From NCBI GenBank assembly GCA_002887195.1, contig PJAB01000124.1, positions 1 to 39,308 on the forward strand: a stretch of DNA of 39,308 nt, read 5' to 3'. The position numbers were made by a program, and so were the translations under genes. This document shows, one piece after another, positions 17,537-27,115 of this stretch (position 1 is its first letter; every line of letters starts with the position of its first letter). The notes beneath the pieces are model-generated. The model ran no database searches. It was given only the letters and a program-made list of their open reading frames with translations, and was not told the DNA's origin. Origin of the DNA: Chrysochromulina parva (Eukaryota > Haptophyta > Prymnesiales > Chrysochromulinaceae).

Positions 17537-19684
17537 TCAGCGCGGCGCTTTCGCAGCCTCGAGGAACTGCTGCAAGGCGTTGAGACGTCGGTCAATGTCC
17601 TGGATGTCGTCGGTTGCATCGTACTGCTGCGGCAGTGACGGCATGGGTCGCTTTTCGCCCTCGAACGGCACAGCCTTGACAGCACGCGGGCGCTCAGCGT
17701 CGTCGCTATGGCCGCGGTTCTCCTTGTGCGCATCATCATATTTTGCTGCGTCGTTCTGACGCCCCGTGCGCGGCCGCGCAGAGGAGGAGACCCACTCCTC
17801 AGAGCTCGAACCTCTGTCGTCGGAGGTAATTCCATCTCGCCCGCGGCGGGCAAGGCCACGGCGGCGCGTCGCGTTCGGTGCTTCCTCGGTGTCGCGCTCG
17901 GGCCGTGGCGCGCCGGCACGCCCTCCCGAAGGACCACGGCTAGCTGCTGCCGTCCCAGGTGGAAGGGCCGTGCGGCGCGTAGTTGTCTGGAGAAGCGCCT
18001 CGCGCGCAGCACGCTCGATCGAGGGCGGCGCTCCAGCACGGCTACGAGAGTCCCGCGAGGGGGGGCGACTGCTGTCTTGCGAGGAGGCTCGTGAGGCCGA
18101 TTGGCTGCGATCGGCTGACCCAGCACGCGATCCGCTGTTCGACGCGGAGCGGCTGTTGCCTTCAACTGATGCGGACCGCGACGCAGGGCGCGACGTCGAC
18201 CGGCTTCCGGCTGCGCCACGTTCCACAGAGCCCGCCCGCGACGACGTGGCAGAGCTCGCCACGGATGAGGCGCGCGAATTGGCAGTCGAGCGCGCCGCAA
18301 AAGGTACGCGCGACGCGCTTGCCGATGGCGGACGCGAGCCGGCACGGCTGCCGGGCGCGGACGCCGTGCCGCTCGGCCGAGGGACCTGCCGGCTGCCATC
18401 GCGGGTGCTGCTGGCAGCCGTGCGGCGCTGCACAACCTTTAGCTCGGCCTCCAGCTGACGCACGTGGCGACGCAGCCGCTCCTCCTCGCGCTTCGAGCGG
18501 CTGAGCTCGGAGTTGAGCAGGATGACCTCCTTCTTGTACTTCCCAAGCGCACGCTGCAGCGTCGTCACCTCTTCCGAACTTTGCTGTTCAACGCGCTGCA
18601 ACTTGGCGCGAAGGCGCTCGACCACGCGCGCCTCGCCGCCTTGGGCCATGAGCTCCGACTGCAGTGTGGTCATCTGCTCCGCCTGCGTTTCGAGCTGCTG
18701 CGCGAGCTCCTCACTGCGCCGTCGCACCTTGGCAATCTCGCGCGAAGAGTCGCGCTGCAAGCGCTCGTAGGCGGCCTGCACCTCATCCTGCACAGCATGC
18801 AAGATCGACAAGGAGGTGTGATCAGTCCGGGGCGAGGGACACCACAGTACCTGTGACCGAGCCGGCGAAAGCGCCTGCGGCGGACGCGGGCATACGCTCG
18901 TGGGTTCGGCGTCACTCGCCTTTTCGCGCAATAGGTCGTCGTATTGGCGCAGCAGCGGTCGCGCCGAGATTGATCGCGCGTCGTCGGGGTGCGAGGGCGT
19001 GATGGCCGCTGGTTGTGTAATGACCGCAGGTTGTGCTACGTAGACGGCACCTCGAGGCTGGACAACAGCTGCGGGAGCAGCCTCCCTCGGTGCCATCGGC
19101 AGTGGATAATGCACCCTGCGTATGGTGCAAGCGCATGCCCAGGTGAGACACACGTAGATGTGCATGCAAAACATTCGTTGTGTTGCACTGCGTCGGAGAG
19201 AGCACGCACCGCTCGTTGCCTGTTTGCGTCAGGATTACATAGCGCTTGTTATTCCCGCTAGGGGGCAGGCCAGCTCGGGCACAAGTGGACGCCGGCTGCC
19301 GGCCGCTCTTGAGTGCTTGCAGGTCAGCATATGTGAGGATGTCAATCACGCAACTGCCACCTTCTTGTCCGACCAGCGCGTCGCGCAGCATTTGGATGAA
19401 TGCAGGGAAGCGCCGAAAGTGGCCCGTCTTGTGCGTGATCTCTTCAATATCTGTGCGGGGCGGATAGAGGCAAGCACGGTCAGGACGGGGCTGCACGATT
19501 TAGGCGTCTGAAGGGGTCGCAGCTTCTGAGTTTTACATTTGGCCGGGAACGAAGCAGTCCACCCCTCGCCGTTCTCCTCGCGGCCATCGCTGAGCTGGAG
19601 CCTAAGCTGATCAGCGGTCACGGCTACCGAGAGTTCGTATGTGTGCCCACGGAGCTGCAGCGTGTTCATGGAGCTCATTGACAT
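17537..19684 (-). CDS. CCDC61: CCDC61/VFL3 basal-body protein, three exons
   Basis: Homologue of CCDC61/VFL3, an XRCC4/SAS-6-fold protein needed for basal-body anchoring and flagellar rootlets. Exons on the minus strand: 19684-19537, 19450-19210, 19115-17537; introns 86 nt (19451-19536) and 94 nt (19116-19209). Splicing joins FPAK to YIEEITHKTGHF, and VILTQTGNER to VHYPLPM, matching the family's Y-I-E-D-L-T-H-K-T-G-N-F and R-I-H-Y-P-L-P-L. The 655-residue product has the head domain at 1-140, a coiled coil at about 225-345 containing LGKYKKEVILLNSEL, a long Ser/Arg-rich stretch, and the conserved end DIQDIDRRLNALQQFLE. The start could be the ATG at 19684, 19678 or 19669. A 63-nt in-frame GT-AG segment (about 18789-18851) might be an extra intron. 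It follows RBMX2 on the same strand by about 155 bp. Confidence 0.92.
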
Positions 19685-19838
19685 GATGTTGTCCACTGCT
19701 GCCGTATCGGGTCGAGAGCAAAAGGCGCGGGAAAAGTAAGCGTCACGCAGAGGAAGTTTGAGGAAGTTCAAGTTACAAGTATGGATAGCGCACGCAATCA
19801 ACACCGTTGTCCACATTCCGTTCCGATGATGCGGAATC

Positions 19839-20867
19839 TCACTCACCCCGGAGCGGCTTCAACCCAAGCGAGGAGCGCAACGCGTTTGTTTCCTGCACCG
19901 AGATTCCCTCGCCGCCGTGCTTGGAGAACGCCTCGTCGTCGGCGGCGCCCCGTGCGACCATGCTCCGTGTGTTACCTTGCTCGGCTCGTGGCGGTTCCGC
20001 CTTGTTCTTCTTCTTGGCCCCGCCGGTGAGGAAGCGCTCCCAACGGCTGGAGCTGACCGCCGGCAGCGATGCGCCGTCGGCGGCCGTAGCAGGCGGGGGT
20101 TGCGGCGGCGGCTCTGGCCTCGAGCGTTGTCGTGCCTCCTCGTCTCGTTGGCGTTTGCGATCCTCTCGCTGCTGCTGCTGCCGCGTCTCCTCTGCGATCT
20201 CTCGCTGCGCATCGCCCTTGCGCTTTGCGAGCACCGCCGCAATGCGACCGGCACTCTTATCGGCCGCTTCGACCTCCTTGCGGCGCCCAAACTGCTCACG
20301 AAGGACGCGCTCCTCGTGCTCCTCCTCCGTCTCCAAGCCGCGGCCCTGGGCGAAGAGCTCGGCCTTGGCAGCCAACGCCTCGTCGAGCTCAGCATTCCGC
20401 CTCTCCATTCCGCGCTTCTTCTCTTCAATCTGCGCATCGCTCAGCTTGCGCGCCACATGATCAGGCAGCTTCGCCGGATCCTTCTTTTGCTCCTCGTGGT
20501 ACGATGCGCAGTGGTCACAGCGCAGCGTTCGCCCAAGCAACTTGGCTCCATTGAAGTTGTCCACGGCGAGGGCCGTGCTGCGCTGATCTTCGTAGCCGAT
20601 GAATGCGAAACCGCGGGTTTTGCCGGTGTCCTTGTCGCGCGGCATGTTCACATCCACGATCTCGCCAAACTGTGAGAAGACCACGACGACGTCACCCTCG
20701 CTCAGGTCGGGTGGCAGCCCGCCGACGTAAACATATGCACTATCCTTGTACTGCGCGTGCCATGATTTATTGATGTCCCATTTGCCGGAATTGCCAACCG
20801 TGTCGGAGGCGAGCTGCAGCGCTACATCCTTAGCATTAATCCGCTCTATTTCCTTCACGCGGTTCAT
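19839..20867 (-). CDS. RBMX2: RBMX2/Snu17-type RRM splicing factor
   Basis: Homologue of human RBMX2 and yeast Ist3/Snu17, a subunit of the RES complex of the activated spliceosome in the nucleus. The 342-residue protein begins with the family lead-in (GKWDINKSWHAQYKDSAYVYVGGLP), where SWHxxYKDSA is diagnostic. A single RRM at about 44-120 has RNP2 YVYVGG (45-50) and RNP1 RGFAFIGY (85-92), then YEDQRSTALAVDNFNG, nearly as in human. The rest is a charged helical region rich in Glu, Arg and Gln, as in other RBMX2 tails. ATG at 20867 is supported by homology; no intron is seen. Confidence 0.95.
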   Translation of the reverse strand: MNRVKEIERINAKDVALQLASDTVGNSGKWDINKSWHAQYKDSAYVYVGGLPPDLSEGDVVVVFSQFGEIVDVNMPRDKDTGKTRGFAFIGYEDQRSTALAVDNFNGAKLLGRTLRCDHCASYHEEQKKDPAKLPDHVARKLSDAQIEEKKRGMERRNAELDEALAAKAELFAQGRGLETEEEHEERVLREQFGRRKEVEAADKSAGRIAAVLAKRKGDAQREIAEETRQQQQREDRKRQRDEEARQRSRPEPPPQPPPATAADGASLPAVSSSRWERFLTGGAKKKNKAEPPRAEQGNTRSMVARGAADDEAFSKHGGEGISVQETNALRSSLGLKPLRGE

Positions 20868-21676
20868 GCTGCTTGCGCGGGCACGATCACCGAATGGTGC
20901 CAGCAGGAGTCTGAGAACTTCGAAGTGTTTGCGTCACACAGCGTTTCCTGTCATTTCCGACTGTGCTTTTCTTTGTGCAACTGTCTATACTTTTAAAGGG
21001 CCGTACGACGACGAGACCCGAGTGTCGAGAGGTCCTCCCCCGCCGTCGCTCCCCCCGCGGCAGAGCCACAACGTATCAACGTTGTAGGGAACGTTGTTCG
21101 AGGGGATAACGATAAGCGATGAAAACACCATTTCCTCAGGGGGTCCGTGACTCAGGTGGCAGATCCGAGATCGCCGTCCGGGTGGCGCACCGGGTGGGTA
21201 CGGCACGTGAAACATTCTGAGGTGTTGCACGCCTGCGTGAAACGAGAACCGACGGTTACCGAACCGACAAACTTTTCGACTCCGGCACGTGCGTGCGGGA
21301 CCCTTCACCGCTTCTATTCGACAGTATATACCTTTCGACTTTTTCTCGCGGCCGCGCCGCGTTCAGATGCGTGAGTCCTATTGAAGGTGAGCGTCCCGTC
21401 TCTACATTGTGAGAGAGAGAACAGATACGGATAATATATACGCAGAGCGTGGACCGGGGTTAACACAGGTTTGACGCGGATAAAGAGCGCGCAGCAAAGC
21501 GCGGGTCCGTGGCCAGCGTCCTCCGGGTCTCAACACACGGCGTCGGTTTCGCCCTCTCGCGCGCACTGGCACTCAGTCTTTTCCAAACGCAGCTGCTCGA
21601 GACTGCCCGGCACGAGCAGCGACTTTCATCCAGGCCGCCCGGCCGGAGCATCGCGGCTGTCGCCTATGTAGGCCAC
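20868..21676. other. intergenic region upstream of RBMX2
   Basis: 809 bp containing the RBMX2 promoter and the POLD2 3' end (both minus). It holds the palindrome-like CAACGTTG (21078-21085) with a second ACGTTGTTC copy 13 bp on, and scattered TATATA (about 21325 and 21435). No frame in it resembles a known protein. Confidence 0.5.
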
Positions 21677-23146
21677 TCACATGACCATGGAGTCGCCAGC
21701 AAGGCCGGCGAACGAGATGGGCGTGCACTCGAGCGTGTCGAGGCTTACGAGCACGCACGTGTGCTCTTTGGCAAAGTCGGGCACGAGGACGACGCGCACG
21801 CGCTGCCCCTCGGGACCTATCACCGCTTTGCTCTCGAAGCGCGGCTGGTTGCCCGCAAAGTACAGATGCGGACACTCGTTGATGACAAACGGGTCGCGGC
21901 GCTCGAACGGGTAGCAGCCAAGCGTGTCGGGCGCCGTTGGCGCGAGATGCTGGAACTCGAGCGAACGCACAAGCGTAGCGAGGCGGTCATCCGAGGGCAC
22001 GTAGCGCTGCATGTCGTCCAGGGGCTGCCCAGCCGATCCGACGATGCGCACGCCATCCACGTCGCAGCAGTACGGGTTGGTGCACAGGTTGAGCGTGGCG
22101 AGCTGCGACGAGTGCGGCAGCAAGCTCGTGTGGAAGGGCTGCTGTGGCAACAGAAAGTTGCACGGGTCGTCGCTTCCAGGCATCAAATCGACCGGGATCG
22201 CCGAACTCACCGCGGTGAGGAACTGGTCGAGGGTACGCACGGATTGCGCGAGCGCCTTCTGGTCGGTCGGCGCCATGCGCTTGAGCGCGTCGGACGGCTG
22301 CCACTCGCCCCCCGACGCGTCGGCGAGCGCTAAGGCCGGGTTGGTCGAGGCATTGCCGGCGATGATCAGCCTCACAATGTTCGACTGCAGCCGGTGATCC
22401 TCATCGCAGCCAAGCTGCCCGGTCAGGTGCTCTGCGAGCAGCTGCACGGGCAGCATGTCTTGGGTGCGGTGCCCAATGTGCAATCCCGACACTAGGGCAA
22501 CGAAGCGCTCTCCCGAGGCGGCGGGCGGGCCGAGTGGGCGCTGAGGCCCGAGACCCGGCAGGCAGACGTCGTCCACCACGAGCTCGCCCTTCTCGCTCAG
22601 CTTGCCGCGCACGCACGCAACCATGCCGGTCACAAAGATCGTATCGGCCAGTGCCTCGGGAAGCTTGAGTGCCAGCCGGCCCGAGTCGTCCTCGAGCAGT
22701 AACACGTCGTCCTCGCCGCAGTACTTGGTGAACATGCGCTCTGACTCGGCCGGTCGCTTCTCGAGCACGTCGCGCGTAGAGTCCTCCATGATGTCAGGCT
22801 TACCTTTCATTTCCCTGTAGAGTGTGCCGATCGCCACTGTCGTGGCGTCAGGGACGGCATCAAGGACCTTGACGACGTTCTCGAGCGCAGTGGCACCCCA
22901 CCTAGCCTTTGCCGCCGCTTCGACACGCGGCCGGAGCGCGTTCAGTCTGGCAAAGTACAGGTTAGAGAACTGGTGCGGAAGTTCTCCGGGTTGCACGCCA
23001 AAGATATCGCGGTTGTGGTCCTCGAATTGCGAAGCAGCGCGTTCTGCGATTATCCTGTGAGCGCGGGTTCGGGGCCATATGAGCGGGGCGGCGCGGTGGC
23101 AATGACGTCGGCGTGATCACGCTTGCGACCTTTTAGTGGTTGCCAT
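21677..23146 (-). CDS. POLD2: DNA polymerase delta small subunit, probably two exons
   Basis: Second subunit of the nuclear replicative polymerase delta; it bridges the catalytic subunit to the rest of the complex. The OB-fold part and the inactive phosphoesterase-like part are both present. Landmarks are FVALVSGLHIG, SAIPVDLMPGSDDPCNFLLPQQP, NLCTNPYCCDVDGVRIVG, APTAPDTLGCYPF, ECPHLYFAGNQP and the late PISFAGL, all as in human POLD2. The long frame lacks an ATG at its start, and homology reaches upstream through DHNRDIFGVQPGELPHQF. A short first exon 23146-23130 (MATTK plus two bases) and a 75-nt intron 23055-23129 (GTCGCA...CACAG) restore an ATG and keep the frame, giving 464 residues. That exon is inference; the main exon 21677-23054 is secure. 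Confidence 0.93.
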
Positions 23147-23326
23147 GACGAGGCGCGATTTCTCGGCGAGATGAGGCGCCAAGATGAAGGCGCGAAGAAA
23201 GCACTGTCAGTGAAGAAGCAAAATAAATGAGTCCGCCCCACCGTGTGCCCCACGAAGGAAAACGTTCTGTAGCCGTTCGATCTCGTACATTCTCACGTGA
23301 CGATTGGCGATCACGCGCCCCACGTG

Positions 23327-26300
23327 ATGGAAAAGACTGGTGGCGATGTGAGCCGCCTCATCACGCTGCCTCGCGGCACCGGTCCGACGAGTGTTCGCGT
23401 CGCCTTCGAGCGTCTCGCGTCAGCGGTCGCGTCGCTCGCCGAGCCGTTGGTGGACAATGATGAAGGCAGCAGTGAGACGCTGCTCACAAGGATCGAGATC
23501 GAAGTGGATGGAGTGGTCGAAGTGGCCCACTGGCTCGTGCATCAGCGCTACTATCCGCGTGTGTACATGAGCGACCAACACAAGACGCTGCGCGTCGCGG
23601 GCATCGGAGCGGCGGATCGATTGCAAATCAAGAGCAGCGCTCCCGAGGCTCACGCTGACAGCAGCGCACCTCACGCGCTGCTTGCGGGCGCGTTTCGCGT
23701 GTTGCGTGGTGCCCCCGGACGCATGCGCTTCTACGGAGGCATGCGGTTCGATCCAGGTGCCGGCCAGCAGGCCGAATGGGCATCCTTTGGCGAGAGCGTC
23801 TTCGTCCTGCCGTTGTGGGAGCTGCAGACTGACGCCAACGGCCGCTGCTGGGCAGCTTGTCACCTGCGCTGGGCGCCAACGTCTGGAGCCGCGCGCTCCC
23901 GTGACAGCGACGAAAGCTTCGGGGAACCCAAGTCCGAGAGCCCTGAGCCGCCGCGCAGCTGGGCGGATGCTGCTCGTCATGCTCTTCATGTGCTGCAGCA
24001 ATTGTGCCCATCCGCTGAGCCATTGCCGCCCACACAGCAGAGCCTGCCGACGCTCGTTGGCCATCAAGGATCCCTGGGCCCAAGTGATTGGGAAGCAGGC
24101 GTTCGCACCGTCCTAGAAGGCATCGAAGCCGGCGAATGGACAAAAGTCGTCCTCGCCCAGCGTGTGCGTGTACTCTTCAACGCTGCCGTCGAACCGATGC
24201 ATCTCCTGCTCAGGCTATTGGAGGCGGATGACGCGGCGATTGCTCGTGACAACGCAGCAGGAGTCAACGGCAACGGTACCAGTCAGCCAGCAACCGACGA
24301 CGTCGTTGGGTCTCCTAGACACGCTTACCTTTTTCTTCTCCAACTGAGCGCCGACGACTCCTTTATGGGCTGCACTCCCGAGAAGCTCTTCAAAATCGAG
24401 GGCGAAGAGCTCTCGACAGAGGCCATAGCAGGTACCCGGCCGCGTGGCGAGACAGCCGAAGCTGACCAACGGCTTGCGCACGAGCTTCTGCATTGCGACA
24501 AAGATTTACGCGAGGTTTTTGCGGTTCGCGACTTTCTCCTTAAGGCACTCGAGCCAGCTTGTTCGCAGCTGCAGCACTCCGCTCCATTCGTTTTGCAGCT
24601 TCGCCATGTGCAGCACATTTGCGTTCCTTTTTCGGCGCAGCTCAAGAGCTCAGCAGAAGAGACAGAGCGTCACTTGCCAATTTCTTTGGCTCTTGCGTTG
24701 CTGCATCCGACTCCAGCTGTATGTGGCACGCCAAGTGCTGCGGCTCGACATGCCATTCAAAAGCTCGAGAGATTCGATCGTGGCTTCTACTCGGGACCGC
24801 TTGGGTACCTTGGAGCTGATGGATGCGAATTCTGTGTAGCGATCCGCTCCGCCCTCATTCGGGGCAGGGAAGCGTCAATTTACGCTGGCGCAGGAATCGT
24901 GCGCGGCTCGACCGCAGTAAGTGAATGGGAGGAGGTGCACATGAAGATGAAGAATTTCTTGTCGCTCTTCCCTGTCTCAGATCAGTTGGTCGCGTCGCCC
25001 GCGACACCTTACTTGCAGCTCCCGAACCTGAACATCCTTCATGGAGTGCTACTCATAGAGGAGCTGCTGCGATCGGGTCTTGGCCATGTTTTCATGTGCC
25101 CAGGCTCGCGCTGTGCGCCTCTTACCATTGCCGTCGCACGCTCAGGGTGCGCCCACACGCTCGTGAATGACGAACGTGGTGCCGGGTTCATGGCTTTAGG
25201 TTTCGCGCGTGCTAGCGGTCGATGTGCGGCTGTCGTCGTCAGTTCAGGAACTGCGGTCGCCAATCTTCTTCCATCGGTGGTAGAGGCTTGGGAAGATCAT
25301 GTGCCACTCTTGCTGCTGACTGCGGATAGGCCACCGGAAGCTCGCGACACTGCAGCCAACCAGGCAGTCGCCCAGGTTGGAATGCTTGGTAGGTTGAAAT
25401 GGTTCAAGGACCTCGGGTGCCCCACGCCACAGGTGCCTCTCGAGGCGTTGCTCTCTGACGCCAGCTTCGCTTTGGCACGAGCTTTTGGACCACCCGGTGG
25501 ACCGGTGCATCTGAACGTCATGCTACGTGAGCCGCTCGACCCGTCGCCAGAGAGTTGGCCCCGCGAGCTGCTGGGCACAAGCAGGATGTTGAGATGGGTC
25601 GGCTCGCGCCAGCCATTCACGAACTACATGTCTCCCTACAGCAGCCTGCCGCAACTGGCACCAGACGCACAGCTTCTCCCCGTCGTCGACGCTCTGCGCG
25701 GTGCACGGCGCGGCTTGATAGTCGCAGGTGCACTGAAGACACACGCGCAGAAGCAGGCGGTCAAGAGGCTGGCTGGCCATCTCGGTTGGCCTGTATTGAT
25801 GGACATCTGTTCCGGGTTGCGACGTCCTGAAGACAGCTTCACGGTGCCACTCGTCCCGCTCGGCGACCTTCTCCTGTCCGCAGAGCCCTCGCTGGCGAAA
25901 GCGGTGTCAGCAGATGTCGTCCTGCAGATTGGGGGCCGTCTCGTCTCCAAGCGGCTGCAGGCCATGGTGGCAGCGGCAAGTGATGTGCACATTGTCGTGG
26001 ACGAGCATGGCGATCGCGCGGACCCAAGCCACAGCGTGACGCATCGATTGCAAGGCAACGTGTCGTCAATTTTGAATGCCTTGGCAGCAGGGTTCCAGGA
26101 AGGAGAACTTCCTTGCAACCCTCTTCTTGCCTTGGTCGATGCCTCTCGTAATGCCGAGCTTGCTCTGCAATCCTGTTTGCGTGACTCCATGGTCGAACAT
26201 GATATCAGTGAGGTGTGGGTCGCTCGACACCTTTGCTCGGTTCTCGTCCGTTGTGGTCTCGAAGACGAGGTTCTGTTTGCCTCTAACTCTTTGCCGATCC

Positions 26301-26818
26301 GGCACCTCGATGGCTATTGCGCTGTGGCGCCGACAGTGCTTGCGAATCGTGGGGCGAGTGGCATTGATGGCATCCTGCACACGGCACTGGGAACCTCACT
26401 TGGTGGTGTGAGCCGCTGCACGCTACTAGTTGGAGACCTCGCGACACTGCACGACCTGAATGCGCTCGCTACTGCTCAAACAGTCAAGACGCCTCTCACA
26501 ATCGTCATCCTCAACAACCGAGGTGGCGGCATCTTTCGCTTCTTGCCGATCGCCTCACACAAGGATGTGTACAGTCCCTACTTCGACACTCCTCACACGA
26601 ACAGCTTCGAACACTGCTGCAAGGCATTTGGGCTCCCATACTGCGAAACGCCGACACGCGCAGCGTTCGTCGAGGCCCTTGAGCAAAGCAGGCGCAGGGC
26701 TGGGCCGTTCGTTATCGAGGTGCCCACGGATAAGGAGCACGGGCATGTTCTGTCTCAGCAATTGCGTGCAGCCTCACGTGAGACAGCCAAAGGGCTGGCG
26801 GAGACCCTGTGCTTGTGA
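23327..26818 (+). CDS. menF/menD: MenF-MenD bifunctional fusion (PHYLLO-like), phylloquinone synthesis
   Basis: A 1163-residue fusion of isochorismate synthase (about 1-550) and SEPHCHC synthase (about 565-1155), the first two steps from chorismate to vitamin K1/menaquinone naphthoquinones. In MenF the base K273 (KVVLAQ), E365 (TEAIAGT), HPTPAVCG, YSGPLGYLG, YAGAGIVRGS and E536 (EWEE) are present. In MenD the ThDP-activating E616 (NDERGAGF), CPGSRCAPL, SSGTAVANL, and the ThDP/metal motif GDLATLHDLN with NNRGGGIF (1036-1070) are present. The plant PHYLLO protein continues with MenC and MenH; here a stop follows MenD and no such domains lie downstream. ATG 23327 is the first in frame; no plastid presequence is visible, so an upstream exon is possible. 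Head to head with POLD2 (180 bp). Confidence 0.93.
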   Translation: MEKTGGDVSRLITLPRGTGPTSVRVAFERLASAVASLAEPLVDNDEGSSETLLTRIEIEVDGVVEVAHWLVHQRYYPRVYMSDQHKTLRVAGIGAADRLQIKSSAPEAHADSSAPHALLAGAFRVLRGAPGRMRFYGGMRFDPGAGQQAEWASFGESVFVLPLWELQTDANGRCWAACHLRWAPTSGAARSRDSDESFGEPKSESPEPPRSWADAARHALHVLQQLCPSAEPLPPTQQSLPTLVGHQGSLGPSDWEAGVRTVLEGIEAGEWTKVVLAQRVRVLFNAAVEPMHLLLRLLEADDAAIARDNAAGVNGNGTSQPATDDVVGSPRHAYLFLLQLSADDSFMGCTPEKLFKIEGEELSTEAIAGTRPRGETAEADQRLAHELLHCDKDLREVFAVRDFLLKALEPACSQLQHSAPFVLQLRHVQHICVPFSAQLKSSAEETERHLPISLALALLHPTPAVCGTPSAAARHAIQKLERFDRGFYSGPLGYLGADGCEFCVAIRSALIRGREASIYAGAGIVRGSTAVSEWEEVHMKMKNFLSLFPVSDQLVASPATPYLQLPNLNILHGVLLIEELLRSGLGHVFMCPGSRCAPLTIAVARSGCAHTLVNDERGAGFMALGFARASGRCAAVVVSSGTAVANLLPSVVEAWEDHVPLLLLTADRPPEARDTAANQAVAQVGMLGRLKWFKDLGCPTPQVPLEALLSDASFALARAFGPPGGPVHLNVMLREPLDPSPESWPRELLGTSRMLRWVGSRQPFTNYMSPYSSLPQLAPDAQLLPVVDALRGARRGLIVAGALKTHAQKQAVKRLAGHLGWPVLMDICSGLRRPEDSFTVPLVPLGDLLLSAEPSLAKAVSADVVLQIGGRLVSKRLQAMVAAASDVHIVVDEHGDRADPSHSVTHRLQGNVSSILNALAAGFQEGELPCNPLLALVDASRNAELALQSCLRDSMVEHDISEVWVARHLCSVLVRCGLEDEVLFASNSLPIRHLDGYCAVAPTVLANRGASGIDGILHTALGTSLGGVSRCTLLVGDLATLHDLNALATAQTVKTPLTIVILNNRGGGIFRFLPIASHKDVYSPYFDTPHTNSFEHCCKAFGLPYCETPTRAAFVEALEQSRRRAGPFVIEVPTDKEHGHVLSQQLRAASRETAKGLAETLCL

Positions 26819-27115
26819 TCAGCTTAGCTCAGCGTTTCCTTGTGCGGAAAGTGAAAAGCAAAAAGAAGTGAATTCTGAAACACTTGTGGTATTGTATTAC
26901 GCGCGGCGGCAATAACCCTATGATTATGTATGAATATTCCGCAAACTGGAAGCAGTTGATGTGTCTCAGAACCCTCTTGTCAGAACAGGAGGTGGCTCGT
27001 GACTGGTTGCCCGTCCGCGTCTTGCAACAACGAACAGATGAACATACTTAACCCGGCAAGCGCCCAAGCGGGTTGCCAAGCCCCTTGCCAACGAACCCTC
27101 AACGGCTCTTCAGCA

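Noticed and set aside
17248..18435. 395-codon minus-strand frame overlapping CCDC61
   Set aside because: It shifts frame against the CCDC61 third exon, is Arg/Ala-rich and has no family motifs; CCDC61 is supported by conserved sequence at both ends.
18789..18851. 63-nt GT...CAG segment in CCDC61 exon 3 as an intron
   Set aside because: It is a multiple of three without a stop, so coding sense is kept either way; it is shorter than the other introns and the region is not conserved enough to decide.
20985..21308. 107-codon frame upstream of RBMX2
   Set aside because: No family resemblance; it starts and ends in what should be promoter DNA.
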